This document shows positions 33,067 to 42,200 of a DNA stretch of 64,000 bases, in pieces (the first letter of the stretch is position 1; every line of letters begins with the position of its first letter). The notes beneath the pieces were generated by a model that saw nothing but the letters and a program-made list of their open reading frames with translations, made no database searches and was not told the origin of the DNA. Origin of the DNA: Ventricola sp017626895. Lineage in GTDB: Bacteria; Bacillota; Clostridia; Christensenellales; Aristaeellaceae. The position numbers were made by a program, and so were the translations under genes. Where the stretch lies: positions 19,310 through 83,309 of the forward strand of contig JAGAHV010000199.1 of NCBI GenBank assembly GCA_017626895.1, given 5' to 3'.

Positions 33067-34773
33067 ATGGTATTCATGGATGACAGAAACATTAACGGAC
33101 TGTATGAACTCATCTTCAAGTCAGAAATGGCGGAACCGAACATCCGTGACTTTTACGATAAGCTTCAGCCCAATATCGCACTTTTTGCCAGCCAGCTGCA
33201 CATTGCACGAATCGATTTCCGCATAGAGGTCGAACCAAATGTTTATGAGGTTCGGGGAAAAGCGGATACGTTTACCAACTTCTATCACGATGAGGTAGAC
33301 GGAATTGAGCCGGCGATGAAGCTTGAATATCCGGCCCTCAGTTACACCAAGGGAACCGCCACTGTTTTTCCCTGGAAAGGGCACACCTGGACGGGGGAAG
33401 AGAAAAAACAGATTGAAGCGGTTTTAAAGCTGATCAACATTTCTCTCAGCCGCTGCAATATGATCCGTTATCAGCAGGAAGCTCCGTATATCGATCTCCT
33501 GACCGGACTGGTCAACAATGAGGGAATCGTTCGTTTCGGAAAGCGGCTCCAGCGCAACGTAAAGATGAGTGATTATGCCGGACTGTTTATCAATCTGAAA
33601 AACTTTAAAGTCCTGAATCAGCAGCTCTCACAGCCTGGCGCCAATGCGATCATGAAGGAATACGCCCTTCGCCTGAACAACTTTCTTGACACGCGCAAGG
33701 AATGTGTGGCCCGTCTTGGCGGGGATAATTTCTTTGCACTGATCCGGAAAGCGCATATGGAAGAATTCATGGCGCTGGCAATGAATATGTCACTGACCAC
33801 GATGAACGAGGGGCAGAATGTCCTGGTGAATGTCCGTTCCAGAGTCGGAGTCTACCTGGCGCGCGAAAAAGATACCATTGACATCATTCTGAATAATGCC
33901 AACTTTGCCTTCCAGAGAGCCAAGCGTGCCCAGCAGACCGTTTCGTATTTCGATGAAGAGCTCATGAACGAAACCATGCGGGCAAAGAAAGTCTCCATGA
34001 TCATTCCGGACGCAATCGAAAAAGGGGAGTTCCTTCCGCTTTATCAGCCGAAGGTGCGTGCAAGCAACAGCCGTCTGTACGGCTGCGAGGCACTGTGCCG
34101 CTGGAATCATGACGGGCGGATGGTTTCACCGGGGGAGTTTATCCCCATTGCCGAGATGACCGGACTGATTTCAAGCCTGGATCAGTATATGCTTGAATGT
34201 GTCTGCAGGGATATTCGCACCTGGCTGGATGAGGGAATCGAACCCGTACCGGTTTCCGTGAATTTTTCGCAGCAGGATTTTTTTGATGAGCAGCTGATCC
34301 AGAAAACTCTGGACACCATCAACCGCTACAATGTGGACGGCAAATACCTGGAAATTGAAATCACGGAATCCTGTTTTCATGAGAACTATGCTGCCCTGGA
34401 GGATTTTGTCAAGATCATGCATGAAAACGGAATCCGGGTTTCACTGGATGACTTCGGTACCGGCTATTCCTCTCTCAGCATGTTTAAAAACCTTGAACTG
34501 GATGTCATTAAACTCGACAAGAGTTTCTTTGATGATCTGGATGAAAAAGGTGATACGGACCGGGTCATTCTTGAGAGCATCTCCAAGATGATCAACCGTC
34601 TCAACAAGATTTCGGTTTCTGAAGGCGTGGAAACCGAGGAACAGCTCAAGTTTGCCAAACAGATTGGCTCGGACATTATTCAGGGCTTCTATTTTGACAG
34701 ACCGCTGAATTTTGAAGATTTTACCAGGCGCCTGAAAATTCGTACTTATGAGACTCAAAAGGAAGAAAAATAA
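33067..34773 (+). CDS. c-di-GMP phosphodiesterase with degenerate GGDEF and intact EAL domain
   Basis: 568 residues, no membrane helix. Residues about 1-150: unrecognised sensory-like region. About 150-300: GGDEF-like domain with RLGGDNFFALI in place of GGDEF, probably not a cyclase but perhaps a GTP sensor. About 315-555: EAL domain with ALCRW preceded by E (EALCRW), VNFSQQDF, EITES, SLDDFGTGYSS, KLDKSFF, SEGVET and QGFYFDRPL, so all metal and catalytic residues seem present. Hydrolyses c-di-GMP to pGpG. Transcribed with the cyclase gene that follows. Confidence 0.9.
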   Translation: MVFMDDRNINGLYELIFKSEMAEPNIRDFYDKLQPNIALFASQLHIARIDFRIEVEPNVYEVRGKADTFTNFYHDEVDGIEPAMKLEYPALSYTKGTATVFPWKGHTWTGEEKKQIEAVLKLINISLSRCNMIRYQQEAPYIDLLTGLVNNEGIVRFGKRLQRNVKMSDYAGLFINLKNFKVLNQQLSQPGANAIMKEYALRLNNFLDTRKECVARLGGDNFFALIRKAHMEEFMALAMNMSLTTMNEGQNVLVNVRSRVGVYLAREKDTIDIILNNANFAFQRAKRAQQTVSYFDEELMNETMRAKKVSMIIPDAIEKGEFLPLYQPKVRASNSRLYGCEALCRWNHDGRMVSPGEFIPIAEMTGLISSLDQYMLECVCRDIRTWLDEGIEPVPVSVNFSQQDFFDEQLIQKTLDTINRYNVDGKYLEIEITESCFHENYAALEDFVKIMHENGIRVSLDDFGTGYSSLSMFKNLELDVIKLDKSFFDDLDEKGDTDRVILESISKMINRLNKISVSEGVETEEQLKFAKQIGSDIIQGFYFDRPLNFEDFTRRLKIRTYETQKEEK

Positions 34774-34800
34774 CTGTTGGCAGATTCGGAGGGGTTCCGA

Positions 34801-35937
34801 GTGAATGGGTTCATAAGAAAGATCACACAGTTCTGGGGATCTCTTGAATCCCTGGATGAACGGATCTACTTCATGACGCTGTTTGTGGCAAACGTGGCCG
34901 GACTGGTCTGTTCCGTCGCCGGTTTTTTTCAGGGACTGAACCTGTCCGTGGTGCTGATGACCGCATTGATTTTCGTTTTTACAATGATTCTCAGCGTGAT
35001 CAGTATCCGTTTTCCCCGCCATCGGCAAATGCAGAAAGTGCTGCTGGTCATTGTCATCAATTTTCTGTTCTTTCCCTCTGTCTTCTTTCCGTCCGGGGGA
35101 ATCTACAGCGGGGTGATCCTGTTTTTTCTGGCCGGTCTGTTTCTGGTTGGTATCACGCTCCGCGGTTCTCTCAGCGTAATCTTGTTTACCGCGTCCCTTC
35201 TGGTGATGCAGGTGACGCTGTTTATTGCCCACAAACATCCTGCTCTGGTGAGCCCGATGACCGAACCGCAGCATTTTCAGGATGTTCAGGTAACCCTTTT
35301 CCTGTCCGGCATGTCCGTGTATGCCATTACAACCCTTATCCTGACGGCCTATGAACGTGAGCGGCATCATAACGAAGTCCTGATGGAAAAACTGCGGAAT
35401 CTGTCTACCAGAGACGCGCTTTCCGGGCTGTATAACCGACGCGAACTGTTTCGCAGGCTCGAAATTGTGTACAATGATCATCCGGCCGAACGGTCGGAGA
35501 AACTCTCCCGGGATCATCAGTACATCGCCATGTTCGATGTGGATAATTTCAAACATCTGAATGATACATACGGACATTCCTTCGGTGATACCGTGCTTGC
35601 CGCCGTCGCGCATGTGCTTGATGAGTCAGCCGATCCAAAGCACGGGGAAATGGCCTCCCGATACGGCGGGGAAGAATTCGTGTGTCTGCTGACCGCATCA
35701 GGCCTTGAGGAAGCCGTTGCCCGGGTAGATGCCATGCGGCAGAAGATTGCAAAGCTGCGTTTTGAAGAGGTTCCGGGACTGGGCGTTACCATCAGCGGCG
35801 GTGTCGTTCCCTGCAACTCGGAAAATGACCTCAAAAAGGTCATGCATAACGTGGATGAACTTCTTTATGAGGCAAAGGCCCGAGGCAAAAACCGGATCTG
35901 CAGCAAAATTGCGCAGCCTGTTCTGAAGCAGGAATGA
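34801..35937 (+). CDS. Membrane diguanylate cyclase (GGDEF)
   Basis: 378 residues from the GTG at 34801, which has GGAGGGG 6 bases upstream; a TTG at 34777 is the other option. About six membrane helices in residues 25-190, then a GGDEF domain: STRDALSGLYNRRELFRRL, FDVDNFKHLNDTYGHSFGD and active loop RYGGEEFVCLL. The RxxD inhibitory site that normally lies 5 residues before this loop is not present, so product inhibition may be absent. Makes c-di-GMP, opposing the upstream EAL protein; only 4-28 bases separate the genes. Confidence 0.9.
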   Translation: MNGFIRKITQFWGSLESLDERIYFMTLFVANVAGLVCSVAGFFQGLNLSVVLMTALIFVFTMILSVISIRFPRHRQMQKVLLVIVINFLFFPSVFFPSGGIYSGVILFFLAGLFLVGITLRGSLSVILFTASLLVMQVTLFIAHKHPALVSPMTEPQHFQDVQVTLFLSGMSVYAITTLILTAYERERHHNEVLMEKLRNLSTRDALSGLYNRRELFRRLEIVYNDHPAERSEKLSRDHQYIAMFDVDNFKHLNDTYGHSFGDTVLAAVAHVLDESADPKHGEMASRYGGEEFVCLLTASGLEEAVARVDAMRQKIAKLRFEEVPGLGVTISGGVVPCNSENDLKKVMHNVDELLYEAKARGKNRICSKIAQPVLKQE

Positions 35938-36009
35938 TTCCTGACGTATTCCGCCTGATTCCCCAAAAGCAGTCATGTGGAGCATGCCCGAACAGAGACT
36001 TTCACACTT

Positions 36010-36040
36010 AACCGCCGTTTTCGGCGGTTTTGATTTTTTT
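36010..36040 (+). terminator. Intrinsic terminator of the c-di-GMP operon
   Basis: Perfect 8-bp stem AACCGCCG / CGGCGGTT, loop TTTT, followed by TTGATTTTTTT. Confidence 0.9.
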
Positions 36041-36062
36041 CGCAGAAGTTCCTGAAATGCGG

Positions 36063-36093
36063 TTGACCCTGACGCTGCGTCATGGTGTATTCT
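36063..36093 (+). promoter_or_regulatory. MerR-type promoter/operator of the TipA-like gene
   Basis: TTGACC, 19 bases, TATTCT. The over-long 19-bp spacer is the hallmark of MerR-activated promoters. Inside it lies a dyad at 36066-36086: ACC-C-TGACGC-T-GCGTCA-T-GGT, centred on T36076. Predicted autoregulation by the gene 138 bases downstream. Confidence 0.75.
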
Positions 36094-36230
36094 GTCCTTA
36101 TCCGACGCAGAGATGAGCAAATCGGACGCTTTTTTCGGTCTGTCCGATGAAAGCAGTGAAGCCGCCGGCCACAAGGCCGCGAAAGAACCGTGGCCCGGAT
36201 GACCCGGCAGGATCGAATGGAGTAAATAAG

Positions 36231-36986
36231 ATGATGACGGTGCACGAGGTAAGCCGGCTTGCCGGGGTGAGTGTTCGAACGCTGCATTACTATGACCAGA
36301 TCGGTCTCCTGCATCCTGCAGGCCATACGGATTCAGGATACAGGCTGTACGAGGAAGCGGATCTTGTCCGGCTTCAGGACATTCTGTTTTTTCGGGAACT
36401 GGAATTCCCGCTGAAAGACATACAGGCGATTCTGAGTCAGCCTGATCTGGATCGGGGAAAGCTGCTGGAGCAGCAGATCGAATTGCTGAGGCTGAAGAAA
36501 GAACACATTGAGAACCTGCTCAGCTTTGCCGAGGAAATCAAAGCGCATGGAGGAAAACACATGGAATTTAAGCCTTTTGACCGAAGCAAACTGGAGACCT
36601 ATTCAAGACAGGCGAAAGCGCTGTACGGTGACACCGAGCAGTACAAAGAGATGCAGGCGAAAGCGGGGAACAGAACCAGAGAAGAGGAAGCGCTGCTGGC
36701 AGACCGTCTCATGCTGCTTTTCAAAGAGGCCGGAGAACTGAAAAACGGGTGCCCGGATTCTCCCGAGGCACAGGATCTTGTCCGAAAGATCCAGCGCTTT
36801 ATTACGGACAATCTGTACAGCTGTACCGTTCCGATTCTCAGGGGCCTGGGAAAGATGTATTCCGGCGGCGGTGAAATGACGCAGAATATTGACAGCGCCG
36901 GCGGGCCCGGAACGGGGAAATTTGTTGACCGGGCTATTCAGATTTACTGTGACAGAGCGGAAACGGACTCATCCGCTGAGGAATGA
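36231..36986 (+). CDS. MerR-family regulator with TipAS-like drug-binding domain
   Basis: 251 residues from the ATG at 36231 (TGGAG upstream). MerR winged-helix N-terminus VHEVSRLAGVSVRTLHYYDQIGLLHPA, Gly-Tyr-Arg-Leu-Tyr wing, coiled dimerisation helix (about 75-110), then a TipAS-like helical domain (about 125-245) with LLKELGELK-type LFKEAGELKNGCPDSPEAQDL. TipA regulators sense thiopeptide and other antibiotics. The promoter with 19-bp spacer and dyad upstream fits autoactivation. No adjacent efflux gene, so the target may be elsewhere. Confidence 0.88.
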   Translation: MMTVHEVSRLAGVSVRTLHYYDQIGLLHPAGHTDSGYRLYEEADLVRLQDILFFRELEFPLKDIQAILSQPDLDRGKLLEQQIELLRLKKEHIENLLSFAEEIKAHGGKHMEFKPFDRSKLETYSRQAKALYGDTEQYKEMQAKAGNRTREEEALLADRLMLLFKEAGELKNGCPDSPEAQDLVRKIQRFITDNLYSCTVPILRGLGKMYSGGGEMTQNIDSAGGPGTGKFVDRAIQIYCDRAETDSSAEE

Positions 36987-37058
36987 ACCGCTTTGTTCAT
37001 TGTCCTTGGTCCGGATTGGATGAACTGCCGCTTTTTCCGTTTTTCAACGCCTGGTTGA

Positions 37059-37087
37059 TTGACGGTCATCGGCAACTGCGATACAAT
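37059..37087 (+). promoter_or_regulatory. Promoter of the 212-residue unknown gene
   Basis: TTGACG, 17 bases, TACAAT, 33 bases before the ATG. Confidence 0.8.
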
Positions 37088-37120
37088 GCAGACATTCAGA
37101 ATTGAGAGAGGAGCCTTGAG

Positions 37121-37759
37121 ATGAATCTGAAAGAAGCGTTCCGTCTGTCAAACAAGTATCAGGAACTGATGAGTGAGGCAGAACAGATCCTTGAAAACGA
37201 GGAGTATACGACACAGGTGAAAAACACCTATCTGCGTCATAAAGTGATGAATGAGGCGGAGGATGAAACGGTCCTCGAGCAGCCTGAAATGGTTTATTAC
37301 GACAAAATCACCGAGGTGGCCACTTTTCTTGTCTACCTACTGGAAGAAAGAGGGAAGCTTGCCGCTGCCATTCGCAAAGCCAAAGATGCCCTTGACATGG
37401 ATATGGACAGTGAAATCAGTCTGAACGGCTGCCGGCAGAGCGTTGTCCGCGTACTGCGGTCCATGAATCAGCTTCGGGATTCCGAGCGCATTCTCTTTGG
37501 CGGCGGACAGGGCTACCGCTTCAACGTGGACGGTGAACAGGTCGCCTATACCTGTGATGTACGGCGCGTGAAAACGATCAATTTTGACCGGAATGTGATT
37601 CGCCGGGAACTTGGTGCACTGAACAAAAAAGCGGAGGAAATCTCTGCCAGAATTGATCTGTGCATGATTACCTCCACTGTCAGTTATACGCCGCCGTTTG
37701 ATGTGGGTGCGACATTTGACGAAGCCTTTGATACCTTCCTGACCTCCGCCGGAAAATAA
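37121..37759 (+). CDS. Hypothetical helical protein of unknown function
   Basis: 212 residues, no signal peptide or membrane helix. Residues about 1-95 are mostly helical with coiled-coil character (QELMSEAEQILENEEYTTQV...ERGKLAAAIRKAKDAL); about 110-150 have a short beta part with FGGGQGYRFNVDGEQVAYTCDVRR; the C-terminus again carries a helical hairpin. The arrangement is reminiscent of tape-measure or phage-derived small structural proteins, but I do not recognise a family. AGAGAGGAG ribosome site and own promoter, so it is very probably expressed. It is followed directly by an inverted-repeat element. Confidence 0.75.
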   Translation: MNLKEAFRLSNKYQELMSEAEQILENEEYTTQVKNTYLRHKVMNEAEDETVLEQPEMVYYDKITEVATFLVYLLEERGKLAAAIRKAKDALDMDMDSEISLNGCRQSVVRVLRSMNQLRDSERILFGGGQGYRFNVDGEQVAYTCDVRRVKTINFDRNVIRRELGALNKKAEEISARIDLCMITSTVSYTPPFDVGATFDEAFDTFLTSAGK

Positions 37760-38116
37760 ACCGGCTGCGGGTACATTGGATGCGGCGGGAACGGGATGTG
37801 CTGAAGCCGGTTCAGGTGCAGATGAACAATAACGCTGCACATCGGGCCCTGTAAATGAATTTGACAAGCAGCATCTTCGTCAGCGTTCAGCGCCCGTCAT
37901 CCATTCTTCCATTCGATCTGTTTCGCACTCAGCCCAGATCATCCTTTCCACCTTTCATTGTTAACAGAACATTCCGTCGTCCAGGCGGACGGGAGCTCCT
38001 CAAAGGGGCAACCGGAAGTGAGGACACGGGTGTTCGAAATGGCGGAGGCCTTTCCGGGCCCACTGCATCCAATGTACCCGCAGCGATCTGTCAGGCTGAA
38101 ACAGGGGAAATGTGCG
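37760..38116. repeat. Inverted-repeat-bounded non-coding element
   Basis: 357-base gap. Two perfect 20-bp inverted copies lie at 37764-37783 (GCTGCGGGTACATTGGATGC) and 38065-38084. Inside are lesser stems (GTGCAG / CTGCAC and CCGTC / GGACGG). No supported reading frame and no target-site duplication at the edges. A non-autonomous mobile element (MITE-like) or a very long-range RNA stem are the two readings. Confidence 0.6.
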
Positions 38117-38653
38117 TCACATTTCTGACAGCAGCAACCCTTGTTTCATCAGGTTCTGTTCAAGGATATCCACACATTTTTCCGGACCGGACGTGTTTTC
38201 AATCTCAAAATCGGCATATTTGCGGTACAGCGGGATTCTTGACTCATAAAGAGCGAGGATCCCGTCCTTTTTTTTCTGCGTGACCAGCGGCCGGTCTGTA
38301 CAGTTGGAAAGGAACGACCAGATTGTATCAAAATCCCGGTTCAGGAGAACAATGACGGTTTTGCCCTGCAGCAGATCCCCGTTCCGGCTGTAGGTCAGCA
38401 GGCCTCCGCCGGAGGAAATGATGCAGGGGGGATAGTCAGCGACTTCTCTGCAGATCTCATGCTCGACATCACGGAAAAATGCCTCGCCTTTTTCAGCAAA
38501 GATCGCTGAGATGGATTTGCCGGTTTTTGAAACGATCAGTTTATCCGTATCATAGATGGGAAGATTCCAGCGTCTGGCAGCCAGCTTTCCGACCGTGGTT
38601 TTTCCGGATGCCATAAAGCCGCAAAGAACAATGGGTTTGACAAGTCTGTACAT
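38117..38653 (-). CDS. aroK: Shikimate kinase
   Basis: 178 residues. P-loop GFMASGKTT (about 12-20), shikimate-binding DTDKLIVSKTG (about 35), SSGGGLLTY (about 80) and RPLVTQ lid region. Phosphorylates shikimate at the 3-OH in aromatic amino acid synthesis. Strong GGAGGAAA ribosome site, own promoter; no other aro genes in the window. A small stem (AAATGTG / CACATTT) overlaps its stop codon. Confidence 0.94.
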   Translation of the reverse strand: MYRLVKPIVLCGFMASGKTTVGKLAARRWNLPIYDTDKLIVSKTGKSISAIFAEKGEAFFRDVEHEICREVADYPPCIISSGGGLLTYSRNGDLLQGKTVIVLLNRDFDTIWSFLSNCTDRPLVTQKKKDGILALYESRIPLYRKYADFEIENTSGPEKCVDILEQNLMKQGLLLSEM

Positions 38654-38723
38654 TGTCAGTTTCCTCCGGGATCAGTTGAGATTTGTGAGAAAGAAACGGC
38701 TGTTCTTTTCCTTACAGGAGGGG

Positions 38724-38752
38724 AGTTTACCCGGACCAGTCGGGATTGTCAA
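38724..38752 (-). promoter_or_regulatory. Promoter of aroK
   Basis: On the minus strand: TTGACA, 17 bases, TAAACT. Confidence 0.75.
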
Positions 38753-38955
38753 GCCGCTGCCGGGAGCGGCCCTGCCTGCACCGTGACAGATTGTCAAATT
38801 CCTTTCTCCGTCCGGTTCTTTTCCATCTGTCCGAAACGCCGTCATCTGGTGTTCAGAGCCTGACGGAATTCCTCCGGAAATGAAGGACCGGGAAAAAAAG
38901 AATTCAATTTGGGAAGAACAGGCAGGAAAATCGCTCCAAAAATGTGCATTCTGAA

Positions 38956-38984
38956 TTGAAAAAAAAGGTTATATCAGCTATAAT
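38956..38984 (+). promoter_or_regulatory. Promoter of the envelope cluster
   Basis: TTGAAA, 17 bases, TATAAT. It gives a leader of about 245 bases before the ATG at 39237. Confidence 0.85.
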
Positions 38985-39236
38985 TCTACTGGAAAAGTTT
39001 AGCTGCAGAATTGAGACCCGTTTTCCTGATCAAACATCCGTTTTAAGCCGTCTGACCAGTTTTCCGGACTTTCAGCCGAGCGGTTCGGTCTCTTTTCGGA
39101 ATTTGCCTTTTCCGGCCGGCATACAAGCGTATACCGGTCCGGCGCAGCCAATCTCTCTGATGACAATCAGCAGCCTAACCTGGCAGCATTTGCCTGGATT
39201 ATTTGATAAATCAATGACAGATAACGGGAGATAGAT

Positions 39237-42200
39237 ATGGATAAGTATCAGTCACCTTCATTGAGTATGATCCCTCTGTATCGGAGTGAAGGGGATCCGA
39301 CCCGGGTGGTTATGGACTGGAAACAGGCCGGTATACGTATCGAACACGATCTGCTTCAGGAAGGATTCGGTGTAAAGGTTTTCACACTGGAGGAAAAGGA
39401 AGAACAGGTGATTTTCGGGATTATTGTCTCGGAAGACCGTTTTTCCATGCCTTATTACCAGGAGGTATTTGGCAATATCCTGGAAAATCTGGCTGAACGG
39501 GATAACTTTACCCTGACTCCGTCACCGGATGGAACCAAGGCCTTTTATCTCAGCCTCAACAAGGAACAGGTAGAGGTTCTGGAACTGCGGACGGCGCTGG
39601 AAAGTCATGAGATTCTGTCCAGTCCCTCACAGCTGACCATCCCTGTGGGACGGGCATTTTCAGACACGGTGGAATCCCTGGATCTCCGATTTTTCTCCTG
39701 TTTTTACATGATGGATATTCAGGACTATACACCGGGGATGACCGATGTTCTCCTGACGGGCTTTCTTTTCAGAACAAACCCGAAGAATCTCCGTTTCCTT
39801 CTGCTTGACCAGGGGCATGTTCTGGAATCGTTTTATGACCTTCCGTACATGTTTGATCCGCCGACCCGGACCATGTCCGGCTGTCTGCAGGTCATTCGCT
39901 GGATTCAGGATGAAATCATTCTGCGTCTGGGTGCGATGGAGGCGAAGGGGGCCCGTTCCCTGGATGGATACAACGCTTCCCTGCGGGTGGATGAACAGGC
40001 GTATACCCGTCTGCTCGTGGTCATTACGCCGGCAGATGAACTGTTTCAGAATCAGGAGTTCCTGACCGTTCTGCGAATGGTCCGTGAACACGGACTGATG
40101 GTCGGCATTCATTTCTTCATGCAGATGAGTACGCCCGTTCCGATCACCTTCCTGACAAAAACCACGCTCTGCTTTAAACGGGCCATTGACGCGGAAACCG
40201 CCAAGCACCGGCTGGTGAAAAACTACCAGATCAAGCGCGGCGAGCACACGCCTCACTTTGTGAATGCCTGTTATATTGAACAGAGTGATATTGATACCAT
40301 TACCAGTTACCTGAAAGAAAACAATCAGCTTAAATACATGAATCTGGTGAAGGTTCATGAGGAGGAGCCGGAACAGGTCAGCGAAACCTCTGACAGGGAC
40401 AGGACCGAGGATCTTCTGAATGCTTCCCTGGATCAGTCTTCTGCGGCGGCACTTTCGCCGGAGGAACCTCAGGAACCGGTTTCCGAATCACCTTCTGCGC
40501 TCTGGGCTCGTCCCGCATCACTGATTCACATTCCGAAAAATCCGGGAGTCGCCTCAAAAGAGCCGCTGAAAGAGCTGCGGCGCCGCCGGGTGACCGGGTA
40601 CATTGCCCGGTTCGAACGGATTGTCCGGACCGGTGAAATCAATCATGTATTCCGCAGCAAAAAGCGCCTCAGAAAGAAAACGATCTACCGGAAAAAGACG
40701 ATCCTTGAAGCCTACGCGGAAACGCAGGCGCCGACACCAAAGCGGCCGCGCAGCGAGCAGCCGGCTGCTCCGGTGACAGCCGGAGCGAATGTCTCCCGGA
40801 ATTATACGGAAACAGCTGCATCAAACACGCCGGCAAGGCCGGAGGCGCCCGTCACAGCACCCGCAAAGCCAGCAGATCAGGTCAATGCTCAGACGGCTCC
40901 TGAAAGCACACAGAGAAAAACTGAGCCGGATACAAAGCCTGCCGGCAGCGAAGCTTCCCGGAGAAAGATCAGAAAACCCATTCTGCCGATCCTGCTGGGC
41001 TGTTCGCTGCTTGTGGGCGGCACCTATGCCATTCTGAGACAGCATAACATTATTCAGCCTGTTACCTCGTATATTCCGGCGCTGAACGGCATTTTCTCAG
41101 CCGCTGACAAGGACGCTTCGCCGGCGCCGATGACCGCTGAAACACCCGCCGTCGCCCCGGCAACGATGACACCGGACAAAGCAACACCGGCACCAACATC
41201 CGCGCCTGCCGCTGCGGCAACAGAAGCCCCGGCCATTTCCGGACCGAACACCCTGTCTGTGTCTGGAACTACCGGCAGTCCGGCAGACGTTCGGGGAAAA
41301 CCGGAGCGTACTCCCGCACCGACCGGAATCGCGACCGCGGTTCCCACACAGGAACCGGCAAAACCGACTGCGGCTCCGGCGAATACGATGACCCCTGTAC
41401 CGACACAGACAGCCGTTCCCTCTGTAACAGCAACAGCGGCTGCGGCCACAGTCACGCCGGCCCGGAACACGGCTGTGCCGACGGAAACCCCGATGAGTAC
41501 CGTCAGGCCGGAGGAAACCAGAGCGACGACAATTGATTCAACGGATGCGCTGTCCAATAAATCCATTCGTATTATTACCATGACAGCAGCAACCGCGTCC
41601 CCGACGACTGAACCGACTTCCACGCCGAAACCAACGGCGACAGTCGTGCCGACTTCCACCCCCAAACCAACGGCAACAGCCGCGCCGACTTCCACGCCGA
41701 AACCAACGGCGACAGACGCGCCGACTTCCACGCCTAAACCCACGGCAACAGCCGCGCCGACTTCCACGCCTAAACCCACGGCAACAGCCGCGCCGACTTC
41801 CACGCCTAAACCAACAGCGACAGCCGCACCGACTACCGCACCGAAACAGGCGACAGCTGCACCGACTGCCACACCGGAACAGAAGGCCAGTGCGCCGACT
41901 GTGATACTGACTGCCATTCCAGCGCAGTCCCCGAAAGCGAAAGGGGCAGAGAGCACCGAAAATGTGCTGCCAGGCTCTACAGAAGCGCCTGAGAAGCCGG
42001 AAGAGGAAGCCGGGACCGAAGAATCCGCGGCATCCACGCTGCCGGTTACCGTTCTCTGGGGAGATGACACACTGACAGACAAAGGCGCGTCATCGACAGA
42101 GGTTTCGGAATTAAGTGAGATGGGCGATTTGGAGACGGAGAGCGGCAATTCCGGAAAGGGACAGAGCAGTGTCGTTCAGAATGCCGCACAGGATGCAGCG

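Larger units (their letters stand above)
38654..39236. other. Divergent intergenic region, aroK and envelope-cluster promoters
   Basis: 583 bases between divergent genes. Holds one promoter for each direction (38724 and 38956) and a leader of about 245 bases for the plus-strand gene, which is unusually long. No small gene is supported in it. Confidence 0.7.

Noticed and set aside
34777..34800. TTG start for the diguanylate cyclase
   Set aside because: The GTG at 34801 has the better-spaced GGAGGGG; TTG kept only as an option.
37855..38283. 142-codon open frame in the inverted-repeat region
   Set aside because: No ribosome site, runs into aroK on the opposite strand and crosses the right inverted repeat.
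38944..39234. 96-codon open frame before the pseudo-FtsK gene
   Set aside because: It overlaps the promoter at 38956-38984 and has no ribosome site.
41613..41828. Regular short repeats that could suggest a CRISPR array
   Set aside because: Units are contiguous, in frame and without spacers; no cas genes.
41054..42148. 364-codon minus-strand frame rich in Val, Gly and Ala
   Set aside because: Reverse of the Thr/Pro/Ala stalk repeats; low complexity and no start signals.
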